Origin: Leptobrachium leishanense
Taxonomy: Eukaryota > Chordata > Amphibia > Anura > Megophryidae
Assembly (NCBI GenBank): GCA_009667805.1
Contig: CM019064.1
Span: 268,627,662-268,691,661, forward strand
Reading direction: 5' to 3'
DNA: 64,000 nucleotides
Position numbers and translations under genes: made by a program. The notes beneath the pieces were generated by a model. That model worked only from the letters and a program-made list of their open reading frames with translations. It was not told the origin of the DNA and ran no database searches. The stretch's first letter is position 1. Each line of letters begins with the position of its first letter. Below, piece by piece: positions 20,232 to 31,494 of this stretch.

Positions 20232-21275
20232 TTTTGTAATATATATATTTTCCTGTTAGATCAATTAAAAAGGTATCATTAAGAACTACAACTAGACTAA
20301 CATTGAGATTATTGCTATCAGCTCTAGATTGACCTTTTGTGCTTTGATAAACATGTATTCTTGTCCTTTAAGGATGCAGATGTTTATGGTGCCGTGTTAA
20401 ATGTTGAACAGTCATTTGCATCCGTTGTCCTTTGTCCCACATGAATCAGACAGGGCACAAAAAGTTCCAGAGTTAGAATATTCACAGATGTGACTATTTA
20501 TTCTTTTTTTGTTCTTCTGTATAAAATCCACCTAATATGTCTTTAGACATTCCATGCTATCACCGAGGAAAGCGGATTAAAAGGCCTCTGCTTGCTTTTA
20601 GAAGTACTGTTATTGATTGTACATCTCCCCAATGCACTGGAAACCAAGATGCTACATTTTAGTACATTTGACATCTGGGCTCCTGGGTATCTTTCTTTAC
20701 GTGTATGAGAAATCTCTTCCTCATCATACTAGGAAATGTCTTTATTGCTTAAGTAATTTCCATATAATTGGTGTATTGTTTATTAATGAAAGCAGAGGTG
20801 CATCTATCTGGTTTTTGGCTGAGACCAAGGGAGATTCCAGGAGATCTTTCAAAATTCCTACAGGATGGTGTTTTTGAAAGAATCCGCAGTTATGAGACTA
20901 ACTCTTTTGTGTATGTGTCTGTATAAACATGTAAAGTTGAGACTGTGGCCTCCTTTTTAGAGAATCATCAGAAGGAAGCAAATACAACCAGGTGTTTCTG
21001 GGCTGGAAGACTACAATATCCTTAATTCATCTGGAACAATTACAAAAGAGTGGGGGGTAGCCTGAAGGGTAATTGTGCATGACCTAAGTCAAAATTATTT
21101 GTACTTTTTTTTTTTTTTTTTTTTTAGGATGTCCTGACTTCATTTGTCATTTGAAGGCCCCTATTCACATGGGCCTGTGAGAAAAAAAACAATATGTGTG
21201 GTTAGCCCTGTCCTGCAAATACGTGCATGTATTCAGAGAGCTTTATGTGTTTATGAATGTTTCCCCAACCGCTTG
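20232..21275. other. Intron sequence, no recognised element
   Basis: AT-rich, with a T-run of about 20 at 21107-21125. Short frames have no domain. No terminal repeats were seen. Confidence 0.4.
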
Positions 21276-21297
21276 ATACTCTTTGAATAACCCTGAA

Positions 21298-22143
21298 AGT
21301 ATCAAAGTCACTGCACGTTCGGTGACTTTTCGTTCTCTTCAATTCGGTCCGATTTGGCGATCCCATTTCGGCGACCCTGCGGTGTATTCAGCAAGCACCA
21401 CAAGGCCGTCGTAGTGCAGGGAAAAGCAACTGCAAACACTCACCGCAAAACCCGGCGAACGCACACCGAAACCCGCAAAAGCATATGGATTAATCCTACT
21501 GAACACGCTGGAGCAGCTCGAACAGCCCCTGAAAAAACACTGCAGACGGAGTGAAAAAAAACAAAAACAGTACGCTTGAATGTTTGAAAGTGAAACACTG
21601 TTTGCAAAGAAACTACAGAACAAAAATGTCTGAAATTTACATATAGGATCCAAAGAATGATAATAAAAAGGGCTGTTACAGATTCAAAAAAGAAAAAACT
21701 ATTTTAAAAAAAATGGGGAAAACGTTTTTTGCAAAAAAAATCCCGAGAAATGGCTAAAAGATACTAAAAAATCTTTAAAGAGGCTTTTTACTGCAGAATA
21801 TTATAATAAACGGTTCAATTAGATATTGAATTAAAACGGGAATATTTTTAACATTGAAGCCTATGGGAATCGCCTGAATAAACCTGTCAAATGAAACCAC
21901 CGAACAGCCGGGCAATTCGGCACCCCTTCTCAGCCGTTTTGTGTTCTCTGGATAGCCGAAGCATTGTTTCTCTATGGGGATTTCACTGCCCTCGAACAGG
22001 CACCGTATGTGCAGGCAATTTGCCAACATTTGGTGACCTGCCTGCTCTCAGAATAGCCGAATGGTCAGGAAAGGTAACCGTACACTGAATTTCACTGTTC
22101 GGTTACCTTTCGGCCACTATTCGGATCTCTTTGAATAACCCTG
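21298..22143. mobile_element. MITE family B, copy 1
   Basis: The right end is GGATCTCTTTGAATAACCCTG. The left portion (CGTTCGGTGACTTTTCGTTC, CATTTCGGCGACCCTGCGG, GTATTCAGCAAGCACCACA) is the reverse complement of the right end of the copy at 44786-45318. The interior includes an A-rich stretch and AATATTTTTAACATTGAAGC. The left terminus itself is lost or rearranged: a second right-end-like CTCTTTGAATAACCCTG stands at 21277-21293. Confidence 0.55.
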
Positions 22144-22213
22144 TTTGTCTTTGCAGCCTTTTTATTAATGCCTTGACAAATACAGGAACCAGGTAGTTGG
22201 ACTTCCAGAATTT

Positions 22214-22631
22214 TACCTAACGCATTTTTCGCTTTGTCCGTGAAAAAGTGCGTTCGAACGAATGGACGCATTTTTTCACGGAATACGTGATAGCGGTCAT
22301 ACGATGCACATTTGCATCCGTGATTTTGTACGGATCATGAATAAAACCCTTTTTTGCGTCTGGACGTTATGTTGGCCGGACATTAGCAGCGTCTGACATC
22401 TCCTAATCACGCAAACACGCCGCTAGCGGACGCAGCGCACTCTGTACGTCAGTACTAGCGGTATCATGTTCTTGAAAAAATGCGTTCGTTTGCCACTTGC
22501 GTTGCGCGGCCCGCACTTTTGTGTGGCCGTTCTTCGTATGCAGCCCCGCATTAGATGTCATTTGCTGCTAGCACGGCCGTGATTTAGTGCTGCTAAACGC
22601 ACGTTAGTACTGCGTTCGTCTGACCCTAGCC
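22214..22631 (+). mobile_element. PIF/Harbinger-like MITE, copy at 22 kb
   Basis: It carries the family interior (GTGCGTTCGAACGAATGGAC, GGAATACGTGATAGCGGTC, GACGTTATGTTGGCCGGAC) and the right end CGTCTGACCCTAGCC followed by TTA. The left terminus is shortened to CCTAACGCATTTTTCGC, lacking the GGCTAGGGTCAGACG part. Confidence 0.65.
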
Positions 22632-22635
22632 TTAA

Positions 22636-23545
22636 TCTCTAGAATATGTGACAGAAACATATATAGAAGTGACTCCTAAACAACTTTTATGTCTACTTAT
22701 ACTGACTCCTAAATTTGATTTGAATTTGTTATGCCTTTTTGAAGAAAACAAAACAAAATAAAAAACACAAATGTTGCCAATGTTGTGACTGGGCGTTTTT
22801 TTTTTTTTTTCTTCTTTGTATTACACTTGCCTTGACTGGCTGTGTATAGACTTAGATGCTTGTCACACATCCCTGGGGGTATTATGGGTCAATTTAGTGC
22901 TGGCTTGATTTCAGGAAGTAATGGGATTTAGCAGGTAACTGTTGCTTTTAGGTTTAAGACTTGATTATTAAATGAGCAAAGAGCAGTTCAGATACATCAA
23001 TAGACTAAAAGGGATTATGTGCTTGGCTACACATGGCTCGGGTTTCTGACGAGCCTTTTCGGGATGATATGAATTGTGTTTCCCCCCCCCCTTTTCTTTA
23101 TACTGTTTTATGTTCACGAAGCAGAAACGGTCTAGTTCTGGTGCCAATAAGTCTGTCTCTGATCAGGGTTTATATTAGAAATAAAATATGACTGATCATA
23201 ATATAGATGGTTCCCCTTGAAGTCAATTGGAATAATACTGTTCTGTTACTGAAAGAAACTTCTTTGCATAGATTCCAGGTCTGGTGTAAGCACCTGGATA
23301 TTTTGTTTTTTTTAGCTGTCGATCGACCAGTGGTGTCGACATACTGGAATCGCCCTCCGTTCGCCTGCGATAGTGGGGATTCTGAGAGTTGCAGCTGATC
23401 GACTGGTTTTGCGCATGCATGTGCAGCTCCAATCCTTCATTCTGAGCAGACACTACAGAACCTGCGACTGTAAAGTATGCAAGTTCTGAGTGATGTGCAA
23501 AATGCATAGGAAAGCGGCTGGGATTTATGGATTGGGATGTACCTG
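22636..23545. other. Intron sequence, no recognised element
   Basis: Homopolymer T and C runs (22797-22812 and 23080-23090) and otherwise unremarkable DNA. The GC-rich GATCGACCAGTGGTGTCGAC stretch at 23320-23340 is locally palindromic. Confidence 0.4.
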
Positions 23546-23547
23546 AG

Positions 23548-23707
23548 CAGTGCCGTGCGGTGAGGTCAGTGGCTGGTGATGCACTGACTAGTGTCAGCGC
23601 CAGATATACACAAGTTATGTAGGTTCAGTGCTCCCCAGGAACTGGCTGCTGTCATAACGCCAGAGTGCCAGGAGTGTGCCATACATATACATGCCAAGCA
23701 TAGGAGT
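23548..23707. mobile_element. hAT-type element end, fragment
   Basis: CAGTGCCGTGCGGTGAGGTC through ACATAACTTGTGTATATCTG-type text is the reverse complement of the right end of the hAT element at 6509-7323, including the GGGGAGCACTGAACCTAC motif. Only one end is present. Confidence 0.6.
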
Positions 23708-24055
23708 TTAGGAGGGGTGGGATCGCGCCTATTCCCCGATGGGGCAGCTGCAACCACCAGATGTCTGCAGCCCAGCAACATGTATAAAACATAAGAAAAA
23801 AAATATGACTTCTTGGTGAGTTCCCACACTTATTTTTGTAGGACTTGGCCCCTGAGTATATCCCTGCAGCCGTTTATTTTGTCATTGTTTTTGAATATGC
23901 AATATCAGAGCTCGCTGGATACTTTTTTGTCCATGTTACCGCTTTGTTGATACTAAAGTAGTTACTCCTAATGTAAATTGCAGCCAATTGCTTTTTTAAT
24001 ACAATATTCTTCCATTCACAGGTTTTTAGAAATGAAAGAAATATGCTTTATTACT

Positions 24056-24237
24056 CAGGGTTATTCAGAGAGCGGTGAAAACCAGGAGAATGACTGGAGA
24101 ATGAAAAATTCTAGGTTAAATTAGACAAACCAGAAAAATTCTCCCTTTCATCTCACTTTCCAAATCGGCTATTTTGACCTAGAATTTTCCCTTCTCCAGA
24201 CATTCTCCTGCTTTTCACTACTCTCTGAATAACCCTG
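24056..24237. mobile_element. Palindromic MITE family A, copy 5
   Basis: CAGGGTTATTCAGAGAGCGG to CTACTCTCTGAATAACCCTG, with GTGAAAACCAGGAGAATGAC arms. Flanks ACT and TAT do not match, so the duplication has decayed or the insertion was rearranged. Confidence 0.68.
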
Positions 24238-24239
24238 TA

Positions 24240-25160
24240 TTTCTTCATGGTCAAAACTGCTTGTAATTGTGTGCATTTCAATACCACATGTGCCTAAAGT
24301 GCTGCTAAATCCCTGAATGAAAATCAGACGTACGCTGACAACGGATTCGTTTACCTGTGTAATCTGCAAAAGGCTGTTTTTTAGAAATTGCATCAAGCTG
24401 ATTCATTTTGCTTTACATTTACTTTAACAGAAATCCTTTTTATATCCATGTTTATTCGTAAATATCCACGCACCATAAAAAATTTAAAAAACCACAGTGT
24501 GTCAGAAATTCAGAAATTTTATATGGGCAGCTGTGATGTGTCCAGATTTATTCCAGGTCCAAAATCACTTCTTTGTAACACAATATGTTTAATCACATCC
24601 GTCAGTTCTTATCTAAGGCTTGGCGGTGCTTTATGAAACCATGTACAGTAGGTTTGCTTTGAACACGGGGACTATCTCTGGCAAAACGTTTATAATCGAT
24701 GCATAGAGGAAAATGTACTTTGTACAGCTGTCATGGAAGGAGAAAGTCTGTGGCAGGATTTGCAGCTCCCATCCTGCTAACTGGACTATTATTGCACCTT
24801 TTGATTCAGCTTCATAAGAGACATCTGCAAAAGAACCTGTGTGACTGCAGTCTGAGCCAGATGTTATGGCTTATTTTAATATGTCAGCTGTAAAAAGGCC
24901 TTGTTCATAAAATGCAAACTTGGTCAAATCTCTGCTGCTGCAAAAGCAGAAAACTGTGTTCCAAATGTCTAGGCAAGAAAAAATGGTGTAGTGGCATTTT
25001 TTGGATCTCCTCGCCTTGTATATTTGTTTTGTGGGGGGGGGAATCAAATTACTTTTTAAAACCACAGCTTGTCAGATTGATGACCATGAGGGCCAACTTC
25101 ACAGTTTGAGGCGTGTGTGTTTAAATACACAGTGACTTTTTTTTGGGGGGGGGGGGGGTT
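24240..25160. other. Intron sequence, no recognised element
   Basis: No repeat ends, satellites or coding signature. A G-run (25145-25158) closes the stretch. Confidence 0.4.
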
Positions 25161-25163
25161 GTG

Positions 25164-25440
25164 TAATACCGATAAACTTTGGTTTTTAGAGAAGTCCTCG
25201 AGTGCCTCCCTCCACATTTAAAAATATATAGATATACCTCTACTTTTATATATATATTTTTTTTAATGTGGAGGGAAGCACTCTGACTTCTCTAAAAAAA
25301 CAACGTTTATTGGTATTACATTAACAACAAAACTCTTTCTTCCCCTTAAGGTGATACCTCGCCTTGATAAAAGCCTTAAGGGGCCGAAACATTGTTTTTT
25401 TTTTTTTTTAATGTAATACCAATAAAATTTGTATATTGAT
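25164..25440. repeat. Inverted repeat with duplicated end
   Basis: GTAATACCGATAAACTTTGG followed by AGAGAAGTCCTCGAGTGCC pairs with AGCACTCTGACTTCTCTAAA and AACGTTTATTGGTATTAC (about 25165-25318). The outer text occurs a third time at 25408 (ATGTAATACCAATAAAATTT) after CCTTAAGGGGCCGAAACATT. The class is not determined. Confidence 0.45.
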
Positions 25441-25614
25441 ATCTATCTCCCCAATAATGTAGCGCACAAAGGACCCCTCTAATCAAATTTTAAAGCAAAA
25501 CGTTACAGGTTACATCATTGTTTCACTCCCGTAGGACTTTTATCAAGACAAAGAACGTGTGAGTGTGTGTTTCTATACCTGCCTGGCCCTTGTATTTGTC
25601 AAGCCCTGCTTTAA

Positions 25615-25920
25615 AAGGATGAGCGGGTGGTGCCCTTATGGGGTTGATTTTCGCCGGCGAGGCGTACAGGTACGCCTCGCCTACAGGTGCTGTCGCGTGG
25701 CACTGATTTCGAGCCCTCCCCACAGCCGGCATGCAGCGAGCATCATTGGTTGCAGGGGACAGCTTGAGTTCAGGCCGTCCCCGTGCAGCCAATGACGCGC
25801 GCCGTGTGCAGGCTGTGGGGAGGGGCCGAGGCGGCCCCATTGAAGACAATGGGCGTACATGTACGCCTTTCGTCTTCAAAGCCCGCCTGCCGCCAGGACG
25901 TCATGGAACGTCCTGCGGCG
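25615..25920. mobile_element. TTAA-flanked (piggyBac-like) MITE, copy 3
   Basis: TTAA at 25611-25614 and 25921-25924. The interior shares CGAGGCGTACAGGTACGCCT, AGTTCAGGCCGTCCCCGTGC, GGGCGTACATGTACGCC and GAACGTCCTGCGG with the copy at 7375-7705. The left terminal repeat is eroded. Confidence 0.65.
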
Positions 25921-25929
25921 TTAAAGAAA

Positions 25930-28640
25930 TACATGTTTGTTTGTGTAGAAGTTAATGCTACGTGGTTGCTGCCTCCACTGCCGTTTCCTGACTTGTTTTG
26001 AATCAAAAGTAAACTTCTATTCATCTGCTAACAAATAATTCTGTAATTTCCCTCAAACTTGTTTATCTGTATTTAAAGTCTTTTTAAGGGAACCGTTTTG
26101 CCATGTATACATGAGGAAGAATATACGTGGCATATGCTGTTTTTAAAAGTAGCAGAACGTCTTCTCATATTGTTTGTAAAGAAATGCTTCATCAGTGTAG
26201 AGACAGTGGAAACAATGACGCATCACCCTGTAAAAACACACATTCCTAGAACTGGCATGGCGGAGAGCTTGAACGCCAAGTATTTTCAGAGACCGTTTTT
26301 TATTAAATGTGTTTCTTTTTTTCAGATTTTAGGTAAATCTGTAGGGCTTTAGCTTTGGGAGTGTATTCATCAACAAATTTTGCTCCATGGTGAGTAGTCT
26401 GCAGAGTGGCAGGATTTGGAGCCAAAAGTAATAGAACTGGCATAGTCTGCAATCCTTGACGTCTGCTGTCACTTTGTACATTGGCTGGTGAATACGGAGA
26501 TCTGCTATCTCTCCATTATTCTATTGCTTGCTATTTCCTAAAAATTAAAATTTAATCGTGGTAAAACCTTGTCTAAGCAATGTGTTGCTGTCAATACAGG
26601 TTTTTTTCTATGCGCACAAGTACTGACCAGTGCATTGGGTGTGTGTGTGTGAAAGGGGAAGTCCCTGAATATGTTGTGCGACTTGTTTTGCCATTAATTA
26701 CTGTAAACTGCTGGTTTAGAACAGAAGTGTATGTGTTGAGGGTTGTGGGTAACTAGCAAAGTGGATATTCTTTGGTAGGGGATAAACGCAACTTTCCTGT
26801 ACAACTGTTCTGAGACTACCCTTTTCTGCCAGCCTGTCGAATGATAATCTTATCTTATTGTGTGAGAACATTATTTAACATGCAACTTGTCACGCTATGT
26901 TTGCATGTGACGTGACTCAAAGATTTTGCTAGAGATTAAAGTTTAACTTTTGATAAGTATTGTACAGTTATCTATTTCTTAAAACAGTTGTTATGGGCAA
27001 GATGTTTTCTCATTTCATATGTTTCACCATCCACTTGATTCTTAGTGCTGCTTGATAAAGATGCATTTTTATTAAAATGACATCTGGCCCTGTTTGCGCA
27101 ACTTGTAGGTCCCAGTATAACGTTTTTGGGTATTTGGTAAACTATCAAGAACCTGAAAACTACAGTTTTGTGATTGCAGGTGGAGCACCCCATTAACAGG
27201 AATTCTCAAATCCAGACGTCTCCAAAAACCCGTGTTTTCAGATTCTGCCAGATATAGGTTTTGCCTCTTGCTCCTGACAGTTCCTCCTTCACTCTGGCGC
27301 TCTCTTCTGTGGGCTACACAGCACCAGCAAGGAAAGGCATTCTCCGGTGTGTGTGACATGCTGCACAGAGCCAGTGAGAGACATGCGGGTTCTGCAAAGT
27401 TTGACCCTCGTGAAGTGCTGTGCAGAGTCTCCTAGCATGTTTCTGCTACACGATGTGCCTCGTCCCCCGCTGCATCCCCCCTCCCCTCTTTCTTTGTTAT
27501 TCTAGCTGGATTCTTTAAAATAAATAAATAAAAATGCTCAGGGTCCAGAGCATTCTGGAGAAGGGGTGCTCCAGCTGCATCTAGTTTGTAAGTAATAAAT
27601 GTTCCATGTGTGCTCCTCCTAATCTATGGGTTTTGCAGCCTACGTTCATCGCCCTTCTCAAAACTGTTAATACCTATCCAAATAAGCGTAACTTGATTTT
27701 TAACACATCCTGAGCAGAGAATGCGATCGATGGAGTGATTGCATGCAATCCGTACAGCTTCTTGTCTATGCGCTTGGAGTGTTTTATTTATTTATTTTTT
27801 TTTTTTTTTGGGTATCCTTTTTAAAGTCTTTTAAAGAGTCCTTGAGCACCAATCGCCAGAAAAGTTCAAAATCAAACTCTATTTTAACCTTGACCTTTTA
27901 ACATGGTGCAAGTAACTTGTGGCATCAATTTTCTTAAAGTTTTATTAAATAAATCCTGAATAAGCAGTGTTGTGAAATGGCTGAATTGGTGGAAAATAGC
28001 ATTTGCTGACATTTGTGTCCAGTATTTTTTTTATTTTTTGTTTCGCATCTCTACTTTTGAACTGTTCATAACTCCTTGTGGAGAGAAAGACGAAAAGAGA
28101 CCCAGTTTCAACAGACCTGGGGTTTTGCCTGTCCTTTTTATACATTTTAATCCCAATTTGAAAGAAATGCCTGTATTTAAAGCTATTACTATGTTTGGGT
28201 TTCAGACTGGTAGCGTCTCTGTGGCCCACAGGGACATTTGGGCATCCTGGAAGCAGTGGTGGCCTGCTATATGCCTATTGCTCTGTTTGTACGTTTATTT
28301 ATTTTAATGTTAAACCGTCCCATCTGGTGTAGTCCTAGTTGACTTACCTATTTATACACATGATTGCTGCTGGAAACTATTAAATGAGTAATTCCCTGCG
28401 TATGTTCACGAACAATGTCTTCAGATGTACACCAGATATTTTGGCTTTTCTTTGTACCCTGGGTGCATATATCTGAAGCTCATTTTGATGTTAACATTTT
28501 CCTCTTGACCTTTTCTTAATTGCTATACCCTTTTAACAAGGTATATTTTCTTCAGCTTCTGCATGATTTGGCCAGTAGACAAAATGCAATGATTCATCTT
28601 CGTTTTACAGTGAATTCTCACTATGCCCAAGTTTTTTACA
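25930..28640. other. Longest repeat-poor stretch of intron 1
   Basis: About 2.7 kb without recognisable element ends. It contains only a T-run (27783-27806), short A/T runs and an AAATAAATAAAAAT patch (27521-27534). Coding frames are short and without domains. Candidate space for intronic regulatory sequence. Confidence 0.45.
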
Positions 28641-28974
28641 TTTTAAGGCTAGGGTCAGACGAACGCATTTTTCGTGTCATCCGTGAAAAAGTGAGTTTGA
28701 ACGAATGGACGTATTTTTTCACGGAATACGCAATAGCGGTCATACAATGCGCATTTTCGTCCGTGATTTTGTACGGATCATCAATAAAACCCTTTTTGCG
28801 TCTGGACATTATGTTGGCCGGACATTAGCAGCGTCTGACGTCTCCCAATCACGCAAACACGCCGCTAGCGGGCGCAGCACACTCTGTACGTCAGTACTAG
28901 CGGTATCACGTTCTTGAAAAAATGCGTTTGTTTGCGCGGCCGCACTTTCGTGCGACCGTACTTCGTATATTGGC

Positions 28975-29808
28975 ATACGGTGAAGGTAGAGGCATCATTT
29001 TCCTGGACGCAGTCATCAATGCTTCCTTAATGTGGAAGAAATGCACCCGTACTATAACATCCCGAGCCACCGAAGAAGGGAGATTTTTCGCACGTGGAAG
29101 ACGATGTGCTCGGTCCAGTAAGAGATCATGTGAGGTAGCGGTGGGCAGCAGAATTTGGAAAAGTTCCTGGGATACGGTGGTAAATCTGCGAGGGCAACGG
29201 CCTCTGATATGCCACGGATTCGAACGTTATTTCGGCGTGAGCGATCTTCAATATCGGCCATCTTCGATAACCAAAGAATCAGGAGCCGTTTATAAGGCCT
29301 GGTATCTGTCAACTAAGTCATTGTGGGCTAAACGCAGATCGTCCGTTTTAGTTTCTAAAGCTTCCGTTCGCTCACCCAAATCCTGAACTTTGCGGGTCAG
29401 CTCCTGCAACGTCCCTTTGATATCCTCCTGGATGGCTAACCGCAGGTCCTGCAACATGGCGTGCAGTCTGCTCTCCGAAGGTGATAAGGAGTCAGACATG
29501 CTGTGAGATTCCTGAGTTGCTGGGTCTGGGTCAGGCGCTGTTACATGCCGCGGGGACCGCCATCTTGGGCTTCACGTCCTCGGTCTTTTTTTGCCAAATT
29601 TTGGGGGTTCCAGCGCTCGTTGGGCTTTGGGAGGTGCCATGGATATAGCGGTATTATTCCCCTACCAGCTTGTGGAGAAAAGGTGCCCTGGTGTTCCTCG
29701 AAGTAGCCGCAAGATTGAAAAAATCAGCGCCGGCTGCGGGAGCTACTACGCCATGCGACCGCGCGCTGCAACGTCCGGACACGCCCCTGCAACATCCGGA
29801 CACGCCCC
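28975..29808 (-). mobile_element. L1/Tx1-type LINE, 5' part only
   Basis: An 834-bp insertion bounded by CGTACTTCGTATATTGGC (28957-28974) and the same 18 bp with one change (29809-29826). On the minus strand it starts GGGGGCGTGTCCGGATG, repeats GGGGCGTGTCCGGACG, then has a 5' UTR and an ORF1 start. It stops within or shortly after ORF1 with no A-rich tail. The ORF2 and 3' end are absent. Confidence 0.65.
29052..29499 (-). pseudogene. L1/Tx1-like ORF1 fragment
   Basis: ORF1 proteins of L1-group LINEs bind RNA through a coiled coil and an RRM-like domain. The minus-strand frame starts at 29499 with MSDSLSPSESRLHAMLQDL, continues through a heptad-rich, charged stretch (TLQELTRKVQDLGERTEALE) and loses frame near 29300. 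The next frame carries KMADIEDRSRRNNVRIRGIS, the hallmark entry to the ORF1 RNA-recognition domain, then degrades. It is frameshifted and truncated. Confidence 0.75.
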
Positions 29809-29931
29809 CGTACTTCATATATTGGCCGTCATTTGCTGCTACTACGGCCGTGATAAAGTGCGGCTGCGCGCGCGTTCGCACTGCGTTTGTCTGACCCCAG
29901 CCTTCGTCTTGTTCTTGAATGGGTCACCCTA

Positions 29932-30070
29932 GCCCAGGTGTGGGCTACTACGGCCCTCCAAATATTTGGAAATTACATTTCCCATGATGCTCGGCTGCTC
30001 ATTAGGTTTGCAGAGCCTCAGTGGAAATATAGTTCCAAAACATTTGGAGGACCAGGGTTGCTGACCCCTG
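29932..30070. mobile_element. Small palindromic hAT-type MITE (family C), copy 4
   Basis: GGCCCTCCAAATATTTGGAA and its complement AACATTTGGAGGACC surround CATGATGCTCGGCTGC. The termini are CCCAGGTGTGGGC and GCTGACCCCTG. No exact 8-bp duplication was found. Confidence 0.55.
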
Positions 30071-30156
30071 ATTTATAGGAATATTTAATATTCCATTATG
30101 TCATTTTGTTGCCCTGTCCTGGGATACTTGGAATTAATAGAAATCCTGGTGTAATT

Positions 30157-30860
30157 TACAGAAGCCCAGAAAGGCCATGCATTTTTTATTTTTTTTTTGG
30201 TTTGTTTCATTAATTATTATATTTTTTTTCATACACTGAAAAAAAAAAAAAAAGGTCAGGAAAACAAAATTGTTTTCATTTGTTTTCCTGACCTTTTTTT
30301 TCATACACTGTCCGTAAGGAAGCCCAGAGAGGCCATTTTCAGTTGGGAAGTGTCATAGAGAGGAAGCACACACTGAAAGCAGCTACTTTGATCCTGATTC
30401 ACAATACTGATCCAGGTAGATCTTGAGGAATTGATCAGTCTTAAATCTCTCACTTCACTAAAGTCCCTATGAAGTCTTCTTCCTCTACATATATGGAAGT
30501 ACAAATAGTCAAAGATAGGAGTAGAGAAACACAATACAAAAAGATGGACAAATCACTGATCCCAGAGTTTAGAGGACAGACAGATAGCCAGTGAAGTGAG
30601 AGAATTAAGCGTAATCAAGGCAAGGAAATCTATTCCTCAAGATCGATCTGGATCAGTATTGTGAATCAGGATCAAAGTAGCTGCTTCCCAACTGAAAATG
30701 GCCTCTCTGGGCTTCCTTACTAACAGTGTATGAAAAAAAAAAGTCAGGAAAACAAAGTAAAACTATTTTGTTTTCCTGACTTTTTTTCAGTGTATGAAAA
30801 AAAAGTTAATGAAACAAACAAATGTTTTTAAAAAATGCATGGCCTTTCTGGGCTTCCGTA
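30157..30860. mobile_element. 704-bp double inverted-repeat element, unknown class
   Basis: Outer termini TACAGAAGCCCAGAAAGGCC and GGCCTTTCTGGGCTTCCGTA are inverted repeats flanked by GTAATT on both sides (30151-30156 and 30861-30866). Each arm contains its own hairpin, GGTCAGGAAAACAAA pairing with TTTGTTTTCCTGACC (30255-30297 and 30746-30785). Inside these, a second inverted pair AAGGAAGCCCAGAGAGGCC and GGCCTCTCTGGGCTTCCTT (30316 and 30701) encloses about 365 bp. No coding frame of note. The class is not determined. Confidence 0.7.
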
Positions 30861-31063
30861 GTAATTGGTTTCGGATCAATATTTATAAAAGGTTTAACGC
30901 AGTGGGGCCGTCTGTGTTTGCACGAGAGTCATAGACTTGTCTCGTTGACTCCTAGTATAGGATGGGCATAGTGTACGCCCACAGACACTGGTGTTTGTGA
31001 TTGGCCCTTGTGCGGTCCGCCACCGCAGCTGCCTGTTTTTCAGCACCTACAGTGAATGAGTAA

Positions 31064-31489
31064 GGCTAGGGTCAGACGAACGCATTTTCACGTTGTCTGT
31101 GAAAAAGTGCGTTCGAACGAATGGACGTATTTTTTCACGGAGTACGCGATACCGGTCATACTATGCGCATTTTTCGTCCGTGATTTTGTACGGATCATCA
31201 ATAAAACACTTTGTGCATCTGGACGTTATGTAGGCTGGACATTAGTAGCGTCTGACCTCTCCAAATCACACACACACACCGCTAGCGGACGCAGCGCACT
31301 CTATACAACCGAACTAGCGGTTTTACGTTCTCGAAAAAATGCGTTAATTTTCCACTTGCGTTGCGCAGCCGGACTTTCGTGCGACCGTACTTCGTATATT
31401 GGCCGTCATTGCCCGTCATTTGCTGCTAGTGTGGCCGTGATTATGTGCGCCTGCACGCGCGTTCGCACTGCCTCAGTCTGACCCTAGCC
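31064..31489 (+). mobile_element. PIF/Harbinger-like MITE, intact copy
   Basis: 426 bp from GGCTAGGGTCAGACGAACGC to CAGTCTGACCCTAGCC, with TAA on both sides (31061-31063 and 31490-31492). This is one of two copies with exact 3-bp duplication; the other is at 53046. Confidence 0.75.
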
Positions 31490-31494
31490 TAATC

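Larger units (their letters stand above)
28647..29902 (+). mobile_element. PIF/Harbinger-like MITE, interrupted by an L1/Tx1-type insertion
   Basis: It begins GGCTAGGGTCAGACGAACGC after TAA (28644-28646) and ends TTGTCTGACCCCAGCC (followed by TTC). The family interior is present up to 28974 and again from 29809. An 834-bp insertion lies between them, bounded by an 18-bp direct repeat. Without it the MITE would be about 405 bp, like its relatives. Confidence 0.72.

Noticed and set aside
25523..25879. 118-codon minus-strand frame
   Set aside because: Lies across a TTAA-flanked MITE; a comparable frame occurs in its relative at 7432-7656, reflecting GC-rich repeat text.
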